Positions 26,494 through 35,068 of a stretch of DNA of 64,000 bases are shown one piece after another. A program made the translations under genes and the position numbers. Origin of the DNA: an uncultured Lachnospiraceae bacterium (GTDB lineage: Bacteria > Bacillota > Clostridia > Lachnospirales > Lachnospiraceae). The first letter of the stretch is position 1, and every line of letters begins with the position of its first letter. Where the stretch lies: NCBI GenBank assembly GCA_944381635.1, contig CALWLY010000020.1:1-64000 (forward strand), given 5' to 3'. The notes beneath the pieces are model-generated. The model ran no database searches, was not told the DNA's origin, and was given only the letters and a program-made list of their open reading frames with translations.

Positions 26494-26522
26494 ATCATAA
26501 AACATCTGTTCGATTTTGTCAA
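26494..26522 (-). promoter_or_regulatory. recA promoter with LexA box 2 in the spacer
   Basis: On the minus strand a perfect TTGACA and TATGAT are separated by 17 bp. The spacer holds a second LexA site, GAACAGATGTTT (26500-26511), so repressor would block polymerase directly. Confidence 0.85.
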
Positions 26523-26639
26523 TTCTTTTGTTTTCAGAAATTATTTCCAGGAAAAGCCGCGGCGAAATGCCGGAAATGCTGCATGAATGCCAGAACGTGT
26601 TAATATTAAAAATGTCCGGACAGATAAAAACAGCCACAC

Positions 26640-26653
26640 TGGAAACGCTTCCA
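26640..26653. promoter_or_regulatory. cre-like palindrome inside a larger inverted repeat
   Basis: TGGAAACGCTTCCA resembles a CcpA/LacI-family operator. It is also the apical part of a structure closed by GGACAGA (near 26618) and TCTGTCC (near 26667). It lies upstream of the recA promoter without a nearby gene start, so it may simply be part of a transcript end. Confidence 0.3.
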
Positions 26654-26731
26654 GACTTTTTCTCTGTCCTGTCTGTTTATAGTAACACAGCTTTCGCCGG
26701 GATGCAAACAAAAGCTCCAAAATAAAAGACA

Positions 26732-26889
26732 ACAGTTCAGCCATCTGTCATCAGGAGAAAGATTTATGCTCGCATAAAAATCCTTCTCCTGATGAACAGA
26801 TGAGCCAAGCGCCCGCATATGAGGAAAACAGCGGCACAGCCGCAGTAAGCACGTCAGTGCGGTTTTCCGAATGGCGCGCGCTGAACTGT
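26732..26889. repeat. Family C element, copy C1 (158 bp, MITE-like)
   Basis: It is bounded by inverted ends ACAGTTCAGC and GCTGAACTGT. Inside are two hairpins: one with GGAGAAGGATTTTTATGC-type arms and one with GGAAAAC/GTTTTCC arms around CACTGACGTG. A second copy (C2, 33921-34079) is nearly identical over its right half. It lies just past the stop of the zinc-ribbon protein gene. No transposase is present. Confidence 0.85.
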
Positions 26890-26915
26890 TACAAGGAAAA
26901 ACAACTTTCTCCGCC

Positions 26916-28175
26916 TTAATATTTGGGGGTATATCTCTGAAAATCTTTCAGCGTCACCGATATCCAACCAACAGAATCCTCCGTAGAATAGTTGATTCCC
27001 ACTTCCAGGCCCACGGGTGTATAAAACAGGAAGGTAAGCTCCTGGCTGGAAAGATAGGAAAACAGTTCCTCATCGCTTAAACTGTTTAAAAATTCATTTT
27101 CTCCGTTCTGCAGGCTGCTCTGTTCCCGAAACCGTTGTACCAGTTCTTCGTCAAAATTAAGGATCTGATCATTCTGCATGATAGTTCCGGTGTTTAAGTC
27201 CACGTTGATGGCAAAGAGCCCCACATAGGTCTGATAAGGAAGATTCACCTGTTCGTCCAGAACAATACTGATCCGATCCTCATCCATATAGGTCACATAA
27301 GCGTTGCTCACAGTATGGCAGGTAATATCCTCCCCTGTGCTCTGCAGATATTCTCCGAAGTTTTCCTTATAGTAATTTGCCTCGGTTTCGATATACTTGT
27401 TTACCTCCTCCAGATTGGGGATATTTCCTCCCTGGATCTGGGGGTAGGTACCTACCGCCGTAATTTTTCCTCCGTTTGCGGACAGGTCATACTCTTCCCA
27501 GGTGATCTTATAGGAAAGATCCTCCCGAACAGCATCGGCCAGTCCCTCATAGTACTCATCCTCCGCGGACGGTATATATGTTCCCTCTGTCTTTTTATTG
27601 GGATTTCCAAAATAATCACTAAAATAATCCCAGGCAGAACCGTAATCATCGGGATTTGGATCCGAGGGGTCTTTCCACAATCCATTCGGTTCCTCTTCCT
27701 GGTATGGTTCAATCGGACTCTCCTGTGTATCAGGGCTTTCTGCTCTGTTCCGGGAAGCCACATTTCCCACAATCACAAATGCCAGAATGAGGAAGGAAAT
27801 GAAAAGTACTGCAAGAAGAACACCGCCCAGAATCAGCCATCCCTTGTAGCTTACTTTTTCAGGCTGTGGGGCAGACAGATTTTCCTTGATTTCTTCGCTC
27901 TCCGTCGATTCCGGTTCCGGATCCTGCCTAACTGCGTCTTCGCTTTTTTCCCCTTTCTCTTCTTCGGGGTCGGGACAGCTGTCCGGCTGTACAGTATCCT
28001 CTTTTTCATAGGCTTCAGAGCTTTCTGCATTGTCTTTTTTCATAAAGCCCTGGGGTGGAACCATCCACTTCTGTTTGCCGTTTTCCACCAGGAACCATCC
28101 GCAGGATGTACATACACCATCCTTCACCAAGCCTCCGCATCTTCGGCAAAAATCGTATCTGATATTTTCTTCCAT
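26916..28175 (-). CDS. Zinc-ribbon membrane protein, DUF3298-like C-terminus
   Basis: A 419-residue single-span membrane protein. Residues 10-27 form a zinc ribbon (CRRCGGLVKDGVCTSCGW); an acidic linker follows to about 110; one transmembrane helix spans about 113-140; the outer part (about 200-419) resembles the DUF4163/DUF3298 module found in RsiV-like proteins. With the ribbon inside and a folded domain outside, a sensory or envelope-linked role is plausible but unknown. It sits between cinA and recA on the same strand. Family assignment of the C-terminus is by pattern only. Confidence 0.65.
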   Translation of the reverse strand: MEENIRYDFCRRCGGLVKDGVCTSCGWFLVENGKQKWMVPPQGFMKKDNAESSEAYEKEDTVQPDSCPDPEEEKGEKSEDAVRQDPEPESTESEEIKENLSAPQPEKVSYKGWLILGGVLLAVLFISFLILAFVIVGNVASRNRAESPDTQESPIEPYQEEEPNGLWKDPSDPNPDDYGSAWDYFSDYFGNPNKKTEGTYIPSAEDEYYEGLADAVREDLSYKITWEEYDLSANGGKITAVGTYPQIQGGNIPNLEEVNKYIETEANYYKENFGEYLQSTGEDITCHTVSNAYVTYMDEDRISIVLDEQVNLPYQTYVGLFAINVDLNTGTIMQNDQILNFDEELVQRFREQSSLQNGENEFLNSLSDEELFSYLSSQELTFLFYTPVGLEVGINYSTEDSVGWISVTLKDFQRYTPKY

Positions 28176-28302
28176 GCAGCATTCACTCTCCTTTCCCTCA
28201 TCTCCTCAAAATTACGGAGGAATGTTGCTTTTTTCATTCGTTTCTCAAAACGGGACAGCGTCTAAATCACTGCCGGTTCGTTTCAAAAACATTGGCGCCA
28301 GT

Positions 28303-29544
28303 TTAATGATATTTCAAAATACACTCTCTTGCCAGAGTCAGAGCCGCTGACACGGAGCTTTCTCTAATCTTAGCCCGGTTCCCGATAAACTGAAATTTTT
28401 TCACTACCGTTGTGCCGCACACACAGCATCCAATGTAAACAAGACCTACCGGTTTTTCGGGGGTACCGCCGTCAGGCCCCGCTATTCCTGTTACAGAAAC
28501 CGTCACATCGGCTTTGCCCGCAAAGGCACAGCCTTTTGCCATTTCCACAGCTGTCTGTTCGCTGACAGCTCCATATTTTTCCAGCGTTTCTTTCTTTACT
28601 CCCAGCAGTTTTCTCTTAGCCTTATTGGAATAAGTTACAAATCCGGTTTTGTAGACTTTGGAAGCCCCCGGAACATTTACCAGTCTGGCTCCCAGCATAC
28701 CTCCTGTACAGGATTCGGCAGTGGAGATTGTCAGGCCGTTGGCATCCAGCAGATCCACCACAGCCTTTTCCAGAGTCACTTCCTCTTTCGTTGTGTAAAC
28801 AGCCTGCCCAAATCTGGATTTCAATTCCTTTACCACCGGTTTTATCAGCTTTTTGGCTTCTTTTTCCTCTTCCGCCCGAGCGGTTACGCGCAGGTGGACT
28901 TCCCCTGTCTTGGCATAAGGAGCAATGGTAGGATTGGTCTGTCCGGCTATCAGGTCCTGAATCATATCCTCCACTTTGCTTTCTCCGATACCGCAAATTT
29001 TTACTGTTTTGGAGCTGATGATTCCCGGCTGCAGACTTTGCAGATAAGGCGCAATGCTCTTTTCAAACATGGGCTTTAACTCTCCGGGAGGTCCCGGCAA
29101 AAGGATTACTCTTTTCCCTTCTTTTTCCATGATCACCCCCGGCGCCGTGCCATTGTCGTTCTGCACTGCCATGGCTCCTTCCGGGATCAGAGCCTGTTTT
29201 CGGTTGTTTTCTGTCATTTCAATTCCGCGGTTTTTGAAATAGGCGTCGATTCTTTTGAAAGATTCCTCGTCCATTTTCAATTCCATCCCCATGACAGAAG
29301 CCGCCGCTTCTTTTGTCAGATCGTCCTGGGTTGGCCCCAGACCTCCGGACAAGATGACAATATCGGATCGCTCCAGCGCCTGAGTCAGCGCAGCTTTCAA
29401 TCTTTCCCAATTATCGCCAACCACACTCTGGTAGTAGCAGGATAATCCAAGCCCTGCACATTCTTTTGCCAGATAAGCCGCGTTGGTGTTTACAATATTT
29501 CCGAGCAAGAGCTCGGTTCCAACAGAAATCAGTTCTACTACCAT
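28303..29544 (-). CDS. cinA: CinA: ADP-ribose pyrophosphatase/NMN amidohydrolase
   Basis: A 413-residue two-domain protein. The N-terminal MoaB/COG1058 domain (about 1-170; VGTELLLGNIVNTNAAYLA and ILSGGLGPTQDD) and the C-terminal PncC amidase domain (about 250-410; TISTAESCTGGMLGARL and VTGIAGPDGGTPEKPVG) recycle pyridine nucleotides. It was first linked to competence in streptococci. Its position upstream of recA matches many Firmicutes, though one extra gene intervenes here. AGGAG lies 6-7 nt before the ATG. Confidence 0.94.
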   Translation of the reverse strand: MVVELISVGTELLLGNIVNTNAAYLAKECAGLGLSCYYQSVVGDNWERLKAALTQALERSDIVILSGGLGPTQDDLTKEAAASVMGMELKMDEESFKRIDAYFKNRGIEMTENNRKQALIPEGAMAVQNDNGTAPGVIMEKEGKRVILLPGPPGELKPMFEKSIAPYLQSLQPGIISSKTVKICGIGESKVEDMIQDLIAGQTNPTIAPYAKTGEVHLRVTARAEEEKEAKKLIKPVVKELKSRFGQAVYTTKEEVTLEKAVVDLLDANGLTISTAESCTGGMLGARLVNVPGASKVYKTGFVTYSNKAKRKLLGVKKETLEKYGAVSEQTAVEMAKGCAFAGKADVTVSVTGIAGPDGGTPEKPVGLVYIGCCVCGTTVVKKFQFIGNRAKIRESSVSAALTLARECILKYH

Positions 29545-29583
29545 AGTCTCTCTCCTTTTCCGCTCTTTGATTTCGGCGCGGTG

Positions 29584-30114
29584 TCAGCCTTTCATCACAT
29601 CTTTATTTTTTACCAGATAATCAACCAGTGATACCACGGTCAGAATCAGCGCAACCCACATAACAATATCCGTCAATAAGGACAGAGCACTGATATCAGC
29701 AATCATCAGACAGATCATGATCATCTGAAAGGTAGTTTTAAACTTGCCCCAATAGCTTGCCGCAATAACGCGTCCGTTATCGGAAGCGATCAGGCGGAAA
29801 CCGCTGATGATAAATTCACGGCTGATAATTACAATAACGATCCAGGAAGGAATTCTTCCCATCTCCACCAGACAGATCAAAGCTGCACAGACAAGCAGTT
29901 TGTCTGCCAGAGGGTCCATAAACTTTCCGAAATTGGTGACCAGATTATATTTTCTGGCGATATGTCCGTCTAAAAGATCCGTCAGGCTGGCGATGATAAA
30001 CAGGGCGAGAGCAATCCATTTGCTTGCTCCTCCCGCAAAATCAGTCAGCATAAACACAACAAAAAAGGGAATCATAATGACACGAAGTGTCGTCAGTTTA
30101 TTCGGTAAATTCAT
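29584..30114 (-). CDS. pgsA: CDP-diacylglycerol-glycerol-3-phosphate phosphatidyltransferase
   Basis: A 176-residue integral membrane enzyme that makes phosphatidylglycerol phosphate. The CDP-alcohol phosphotransferase motif D-G-x2-A-R-x8-G-x3-D-x3-D is exact (LLDGHIARKY..FGKFMDPLADK, about 47-71). Five or six hydrophobic segments. Its start overlaps the end of rimO by 17 bp, showing translational coupling. Confidence 0.94.
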   Translation of the reverse strand: MNLPNKLTTLRVIMIPFFVVFMLTDFAGGASKWIALALFIIASLTDLLDGHIARKYNLVTNFGKFMDPLADKLLVCAALICLVEMGRIPSWIVIVIISREFIISGFRLIASDNGRVIAASYWGKFKTTFQMIMICLMIADISALSLLTDIVMWVALILTVVSLVDYLVKNKDVMKG

Positions 30115-31447
30115 CTTCCAATTCTCCTATCAAATCATATTCGTAGGAACCGGTCACACGAACTTTCACAAAGTCTCCGGTCATCAGTTCCCTTCCCGTA
30201 TTCACAAAAAGATAGCCGTCCACATTGGGGGCATCCCGGTAGGTTCTCGCCACATAAGCGTTTTCATCCGCAACCTTTCCTTCAATCATGGCAAGCATCG
30301 TCTCACCAGCCAGAGATTCCGCCTTTTCAAAGGCAATCTCCTGCTGAAGTTCCATGATCTCGGCCTGTCGCTGCACCTTCACTTCCTCATCGATCTGATC
30401 GGGCATCATGGCAGCCGGCGTATCTTCTTCCTGTGAGTAGGTAAACGCACCTAATCGATCAAATTCCCAGGTATCCACAAAATCCATCAGTTCCTCGTGA
30501 TCTTCCTGCGTCTCTCCCGGGAAACCGGTAATAAGCGTTGTTCTCAGACAGATTTCCGGTATTTCTCTGCGAAGTTTTGTGATGATCTCCTCAAGCTCCG
30601 CTCTGGACGTTCTTCTGCCCATTCTCTTTAAAATCGCATCCGACGAATGCTGAATGGGCATATCCAGATATTTGCATACCTTATCCTCTTCTTTGATCAC
30701 CTGTATCAGCTCATCCGTAATTTCTTCCGGATAGCAGTAGAGAATGCGGATCCAGTACAGTTCCGGAATTTTAGCCAGTTCTCTCAAAAGAGCGGGCAGC
30801 ATCTTTTTCCCGTACAGATCCACACCGTAAACCGTAGTTTCCTGTGCAACCAGAATCAGTTCTTTTACGCCGTCTTTTGCAAGGGAATCGGCTTCTTTCA
30901 CCAGTTCCTCCATGGGAACAGAACGGAACGAACCTCTGATTTTGGGGATGATGCAGTAGGTACAGTGCTTGTCACAGCCTTCCGCGATTTTCAGATAAGC
31001 AAAATGTCCCCCTGTGGTAACGCTTCTCTTTTTGCCGTACACAGGCGCCCGGTTGATATCTTCCAGGTGATTCTCTGATTTTCCGCTGTAAATCTCATCC
31101 AGAGTTTCCACAATTTTATCAATAGCTGTAGTGCCTATGATAGCATCTACTTCTTCAATTTCCGTCTGTATCTCTTCCTGATAGCGCTGTGCCAGACATC
31201 CGCACACGATAAGAGTCTCAATAACTCCTTCTTTTTTCAGATCGGCAAACTGCAGAATCGTATTGACGCTTTCTTCTTTGGCATCGTGGATAAAGCAGCA
31301 GGTGTTGATCACTGCCACATCTGCTTCCTCCTCGCTGTCTGTAAAAGTATATCCTTTTTCTGCAAGCTGTCCCAGCATCATTTCCGTATCTACCAGGTTT
31401 TTGTCACAGCCGAGAGATACAAAAAGAATTTTCTTCGTATTGTCCAT
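30098..31447 (-). CDS. rimO: Ribosomal protein S12 methylthiotransferase RimO
   Basis: A 449-residue radical-SAM enzyme that adds a methylthio group to Asp of ribosomal protein S12. The UPF0004 domain supplies three cluster Cys (SLGCDKNLVD, NTCCFI, VCGCLAQRY); the radical SAM motif is CDKHCTYCIIP (CxxxCxxC); a C-terminal TRAM domain (about 380-445) ends YEYDLIGELEDEF. RimO rather than MiaB is indicated by the N-terminal LFVSLGCDKNLVD and the order rimO-pgsA-cinA. Confidence 0.94.
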   Translation of the reverse strand: MDNTKKILFVSLGCDKNLVDTEMMLGQLAEKGYTFTDSEEEADVAVINTCCFIHDAKEESVNTILQFADLKKEGVIETLIVCGCLAQRYQEEIQTEIEEVDAIIGTTAIDKIVETLDEIYSGKSENHLEDINRAPVYGKKRSVTTGGHFAYLKIAEGCDKHCTYCIIPKIRGSFRSVPMEELVKEADSLAKDGVKELILVAQETTVYGVDLYGKKMLPALLRELAKIPELYWIRILYCYPEEITDELIQVIKEEDKVCKYLDMPIQHSSDAILKRMGRRTSRAELEEIITKLRREIPEICLRTTLITGFPGETQEDHEELMDFVDTWEFDRLGAFTYSQEEDTPAAMMPDQIDEEVKVQRQAEIMELQQEIAFEKAESLAGETMLAMIEGKVADENAYVARTYRDAPNVDGYLFVNTGRELMTGDFVKVRVTGSYEYDLIGELEDEFTE

Positions 31448-31519
31448 TCCACACCTTCTTCTTTCATAAAACTATTTTCCGCAGTAAAAACTGCGAGGGC
31501 GCCTCAAAACCGGATTTCT

Positions 31520-31569
31520 GGTTTCCTTCCACATTCTGCACACAGCCGTGCAAAACATGGAAGGAAACC
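31520..31569 (-). other. Long hairpin in the rpoZ-rimO spacer
   Basis: Arms GGTTTCCTTCC (31559-31569) and GGAAGGAAACC (31520-31530) pair perfectly, with inner GCAC/GTGC pairing. There is no T run after it. The 184-bp spacer also holds CAGACC-CTGC-GGTCTG at about 31607-31622. It may set the level of the downstream genes by processing or partial termination. Confidence 0.45.
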
Positions 31570-31631
31570 GAAAATTTTCCGTTTCAGGACCCCCTCATCT
31601 GCTTTCAGACCCTGCGGTCTGGGTTTTGTTT

Positions 31632-31940
31632 TTATTCTAAGTTTTCTTCTTTTTCCAGTTCTTCGATTTTTTCTTCGAGTTCTGCGATTTCCTCTTTTTC
31701 TGCCTCTTCATCGTCGCCGAGGATTTTTATTTTACCTTCGTTCAGTTCTTCCACAGCCAAAGAAAGCGGTTTGCTTCCCACGTGTGCCGGAACAAAGGGT
31801 TCTGAGCCGGCAATAATCTGTCTCGCCCTTTTAGATGTAGCCATAACGATGGAATAACGGCTGTTGACGATTTTCTCTTCTCCTTCTTCCACTTCACTGT
31901 TTACGACTTTCATCAAATCTGAATAAGACGGATGCAACAT
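31632..31940 (-). CDS. rpoZ: RNA polymerase omega subunit
   Basis: A 102-residue omega subunit that stabilises RNA polymerase assembly. The family core is present (LMKVVNSEV..NSRYSIVMATSKRARQIIAG and KPLSLAVEELNEGKI), followed by a long acidic coiled tail (about 75-102). It starts 2 bp after the gmk stop, the conserved gmk-rpoZ pair of Firmicutes. Confidence 0.92.
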   Translation of the reverse strand: MLHPSYSDLMKVVNSEVEEGEEKIVNSRYSIVMATSKRARQIIAGSEPFVPAHVGSKPLSLAVEELNEGKIKILGDDEEAEKEEIAELEEKIEELEKEENLE

Positions 31941-31942
31941 AA

Positions 31943-32578
31943 TTAATTTTCTCCTTTCACAAGAGCTTTCAGCTCTTCTTTTATAGTTTCAATAAATTCT
32001 TCATTTCTCTCCGGTGTCATACGGACTGACTGTATCATGGAATGCATCTGTGCGGCGCATTCCTCCAGATCATCGTTCAGCAGAATGTATTCGTAATGCT
32101 TGATCCACTCCGCTTCCTCCACAGCCCGTTTCATTCGGCCCTCAATGACTTCCTGGGTTTCTGTGCCCCTCCCTACCAGACGCCGGTAAAGCTCTTTGGC
32201 ACTGGGCGGCATTACAAACATCAGCACCGCCTCCGGGAAGCGTTCTTTTACCTGAAGCGCGCCCTGCACTTCAATTTCCAGGATCACATCTTTTCCCTCT
32301 TCCAGCTTCATTTCCACATAAGCTTTGGGGGTGCCGTAATAATTTCCGCAATAATTCGCATACTCAATCAGGCCATCCTCGGCAATTGTCTTCTCAAACG
32401 TTTCCTTATCCACGAAAAAGTATGACTTACCGTCCACTTCCCCTTCCCTGGGGGTTCTGGTGGTCATAGATACAGACAGCGCATAATTGTCGTAAGTTTC
32501 AAGCATCTTTTTCATCAGGGTGCCTTTCCCTGCCCCGGAAAATCCGGAAACTACAATCAAAACTCCTCTTCGCTTCAT
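31943..32578 (-). CDS. gmk: Guanylate kinase
   Basis: A 211-residue enzyme that phosphorylates GMP to GDP. The P-loop GFSGAGKGTL is at 12-21, and TTRTPREGEVDGKSYFFV and EGKDVILEIEVQGALQV form the GMP-binding and Walker B regions. Its ATG overlaps the remA stop by 4 bp and rpoZ follows, so the three genes are translated together. Confidence 0.96.
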   Translation of the reverse strand: MKRRGVLIVVSGFSGAGKGTLMKKMLETYDNYALSVSMTTRTPREGEVDGKSYFFVDKETFEKTIAEDGLIEYANYCGNYYGTPKAYVEMKLEEGKDVILEIEVQGALQVKERFPEAVLMFVMPPSAKELYRRLVGRGTETQEVIEGRMKRAVEEAEWIKHYEYILLNDDLEECAAQMHSMIQSVRMTPERNEEFIETIKEELKALVKGEN

Positions 32579-32862
32579 CGCATATGTTCCTTTCCGCCTG
32601 CTGTGTTTTCTCCCGCTTCGTCCTTATCAGACTGGGCCCTTCCCGCAATCGTCTCCGGGAGCAGCGCCGAGAGAATCAGCTGGCTGTTTTCCATTACAAG
32701 GACTGCCTTTGTCTTGCGTCCCTGGGTGGCATCCACTGCCGTTCCTTTTTCCTTGGCAGTCTGCACCAATCGCTTGACCGGCGCGGATTCCGGGCTTACT
32801 ACAGCGATGATCTTGTCTGTGTTTACAATGTTGCCGAATCCGATATGGATAAACTGACTCAT
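32575..32862 (-). CDS. remA: RemA-family DNA-binding regulator (DUF370)
   Basis: A 95-residue protein whose first 75 residues match RemA (FIHIGFGNIVNTDKIIAVVSPESAPVKRL and RKTKAVLVMENSQLILSALLPETI). In Bacillus RemA forms a DNA-wrapping ring that activates matrix and osmoprotection genes. The C-terminal 15 residues are a charged extension. Position between yicC and gmk is the standard context. Confidence 0.92.
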   Translation of the reverse strand: MSQFIHIGFGNIVNTDKIIAVVSPESAPVKRLVQTAKEKGTAVDATQGRKTKAVLVMENSQLILSALLPETIAGRAQSDKDEAGENTAGGKEHMR

Positions 32863-32922
32863 ATCTCTCCCGCTTTCTGTTTCATGATACCCGGACTTTT
32901 TAGTACCAACTCCCCGGTATCA

Positions 32923-33801
32923 TCATTCAATATTCTGGATCTGTTCTCTTACTTTTTCTATCTCTGTCTTAAGTTCGATGCCCCGGTTGGAAATTTCCAG
33001 ATCGTTTGACTTGGAAAGAATCGTATTTGCCTCGCGGTTCATCTCCTGAGCAAGGAAATCAAGCTTTCTTCCGATGCTTCCTCCCGCCGTCAAAGCCGCC
33101 TTTGTCGTTTCAATGTGGCTCTTTAAGCGAACAATTTCCTCATCCACGCATACCTTGTCTGCAAAGATGGTAACTTCCATTAAAAGCCGATTTTCATCTA
33201 CTTTGGCGTCTCCTAAAAGTTCTTTTACCTTATCTTCCAGTTTCTGTCGGTATTCCGCAATGATCTGGGGAGATCTTGCTTCAATAAATGCCACATGCTC
33301 CGCCATGGCATCCAGTTTTAACAGCAAATCGTTCCGAAGGTTCTCCCCTTCTTTTACCCTTGTCTCCACAAAACTTTCCGCTGCTTCCCGGAGAGCCTTT
33401 TCCAAAAGCTTCCACATTCCTTCTTCGTCAATATCCTGTTCTTCCATAGTGAATACTTCCGGATATCTGGAAAGCGTGGACGCTCTGGTATCATTTTCCA
33501 GGCCGAATTCCTCGGACATCTGCTGTAAATAGGACATGTATTTTGCCGCCACATCGCGATTGTAGCGGATACTGAAATTGTCCTCTGTAAAATCCTCATA
33601 AAAAATGAAGATATCCACTTTTCCCCTCTGAATATATTCCTTCAGCAAATTTCTGATGGCTGCCTCAAAAAAATTCAGCTTTTTAGGCATCTTCAGATTC
33701 ACATCCAGATAACGGTGGTTTACAGATTTCATTTCCACGGTAAATTTGTGTTCTGCATCGCCGACTTCGCTTCTGCCGAACCCTGTCATGCTCTTTATCA
33801 T
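32923..33801 (-). CDS. YicC/YloC-family endoribonuclease
   Basis: A 292-residue protein of the YicC family. It begins MIKSMTGFGRSE and contains SVNHRYLDVNLKMP and, near the end, DFLAQEMNREANTILSKSNDLEISN, the DUF1732 signature. Members have been described as manganese-dependent endoribonucleases and as helpers of small-RNA decay. It heads the yicC-remA-gmk-rpoZ operon, with a strong promoter 65 bp upstream. Confidence 0.92.
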   Translation of the reverse strand: MIKSMTGFGRSEVGDAEHKFTVEMKSVNHRYLDVNLKMPKKLNFFEAAIRNLLKEYIQRGKVDIFIFYEDFTEDNFSIRYNRDVAAKYMSYLQQMSEEFGLENDTRASTLSRYPEVFTMEEQDIDEEGMWKLLEKALREAAESFVETRVKEGENLRNDLLLKLDAMAEHVAFIEARSPQIIAEYRQKLEDKVKELLGDAKVDENRLLMEVTIFADKVCVDEEIVRLKSHIETTKAALTAGGSIGRKLDFLAQEMNREANTILSKSNDLEISNRGIELKTEIEKVREQIQNIE

Positions 33802-33865
33802 GTATTCTGCACCTTCCTGCCCGCTTTCACAGCTCTGCGGACGATATTATCCCATAATCCACATT

Positions 33866-33895
33866 ATTATAAAGCAAGCAGACATTTCCCGTCAA
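33866..33895 (-). promoter_or_regulatory. Promoter of yicC-remA-gmk-rpoZ
   Basis: On the minus strand TTGACG and a perfect TATAAT are separated by 18 bp. Confidence 0.78.
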
Positions 33896-33920
33896 GCATG
33901 AGAGACTTTTTATTTGCATA

Positions 33921-34079
33921 ACAGTTCAGCCATCTGTGCATGGAGAGAAGGATTTATGCTCGCATAAAAATCCGGCTCCCAATGCGCAGATGAACTGAGC
34001 GCCGGCATATGAGGAAAACAGCGGTGCAGCCGCAGTAAGCACGTCAGTGCGGTTTTCCGAATGGCGCGGGCTGAACTGT
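33921..34079. repeat. Family C element, copy C2 (159 bp, MITE-like)
   Basis: Same inverted ends (ACAGTTCAGC and GCTGAACTGT) and same orientation as C1, 7.2 kb away. It ends on the first base of the complement of the alpha/beta hydrolase stop codon, so it sits exactly at that gene's 3' end. Flanking bases of C1 and C2 differ, which supports separate insertions rather than a large duplication. Confidence 0.85.
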
Positions 34080-35068
34080 CACACTTTTCCGGCGCGTTTC
34101 TGACTCCTTCCGGGACTTTCTTTCAGCAGCTGAGCTACCGCTTCCTTATAGCCTTCTTTGTCTGCCAGATAACTGTCGGCATGGCCAGCGCCCGGGACAA
34201 GCAGCAAAAGCTTTTTGCTCCGGCAGGCAGCATAAAGCCTTTTTCCCATCTCCACAGGAATAAAATCATCTTCTTCCCCGTGAATAAACAAAACCGGAAC
34301 CTTTATCTTGGCTGTCTGGCTGTATACATCCGCCTCCTCAAACCAGAATCCGTTAAAGAGACGGTTAAATGCACTTGCAATATAATAAAACGGAAAAGCC
34401 GGGAGATGGAAGGTCTTTCGAAGCACATGAAGAATGGCATTTTTCATACTGTCAAAAGCACAGTCCGACACAATCCATTTCACCTGTCTGGGCAGACTTT
34501 TTTCTCCGCCGGCATTCAGGACAGTAGCCCCTCCCATGCTGATTCCCTGTAAGAGAATCTCGCATCTGGGTCCCATTTTCTCCACCAGCCATTTTGCCCA
34601 GCGGATGCAGTCCAGACGGTCCCTCCAGGAAAAACCTATCCGTTTTCCTTCGCTGTCCCCGTGGGCACAGTCATCCACGATCAGCACGTTCATCCCGAAG
34701 TCCTCCAGATACATCTGAGCCAGATATGCGTATTCTCTCAGCCCGTTGTTCCGATAACCGTGGACAGCCAGCACCGTGCGCTTTGTGGGTTTTTTAGCCT
34801 TAAAAAAATATCCTTTCAGCAGATGGCCGTCTTCTCCTTCAATGACTACTTCCTTATACCCCCAGTCAGAAAGCCATTTCCGCTGAGCCTCATAATCCAG
34901 GCAAAACCGTTTTCTTGCCTGGGTAGGCGACGGTCCGGGTTTGGGTTCTGTATCTTTTTCCGCCCTTCGCACAATAATAATCCGGTAGGAAAAATAACCC
35001 CCCAGGAAACTGAAAGCCGCCATAGCGGCAGCGCCTGCCGATATCTTATAGAAAGTTTGCTTTTTCAT
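34079..35068 (-). CDS. Membrane-anchored alpha/beta hydrolase
   Basis: A 329-residue alpha/beta hydrolase with an N-terminal hydrophobic anchor (about 7-30). The nucleophile elbow is GISMGG (Ser near 200), the oxyanion region VLAVHGYRNNG, and the likely catalytic Asp and His lie in HGEEDDFIP and PGAGHADSY. Similar Clostridia proteins are annotated as S9-like peptidases or esterases; the substrate is unknown. GGGGAAGG lies just before the ATG. Its stop codon coincides with the end of element C2. Confidence 0.85.
   Translation of the reverse strand: MKKQTFYKISAGAAAMAAFSFLGGYFSYRIIIVRRAEKDTEPKPGPSPTQARKRFCLDYEAQRKWLSDWGYKEVVIEGEDGHLLKGYFFKAKKPTKRTVLAVHGYRNNGLREYAYLAQMYLEDFGMNVLIVDDCAHGDSEGKRIGFSWRDRLDCIRWAKWLVEKMGPRCEILLQGISMGGATVLNAGGEKSLPRQVKWIVSDCAFDSMKNAILHVLRKTFHLPAFPFYYIASAFNRLFNGFWFEEADVYSQTAKIKVPVLFIHGEEDDFIPVEMGKRLYAACRSKKLLLLVPGAGHADSYLADKEGYKEAVAQLLKESPGRSQKRAGKV

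Noticed and set aside
26541..26818. Small minus frames upstream of recA
   Set aside because: They overlap inverted repeats and element C1 and have no ribosome site; no similarity recognised.
26732..26889. Element C1 as part of a CRISPR array
   Set aside because: Only one copy at this place, no spacers, no cas genes; the structure is that of a terminal-inverted-repeat element.
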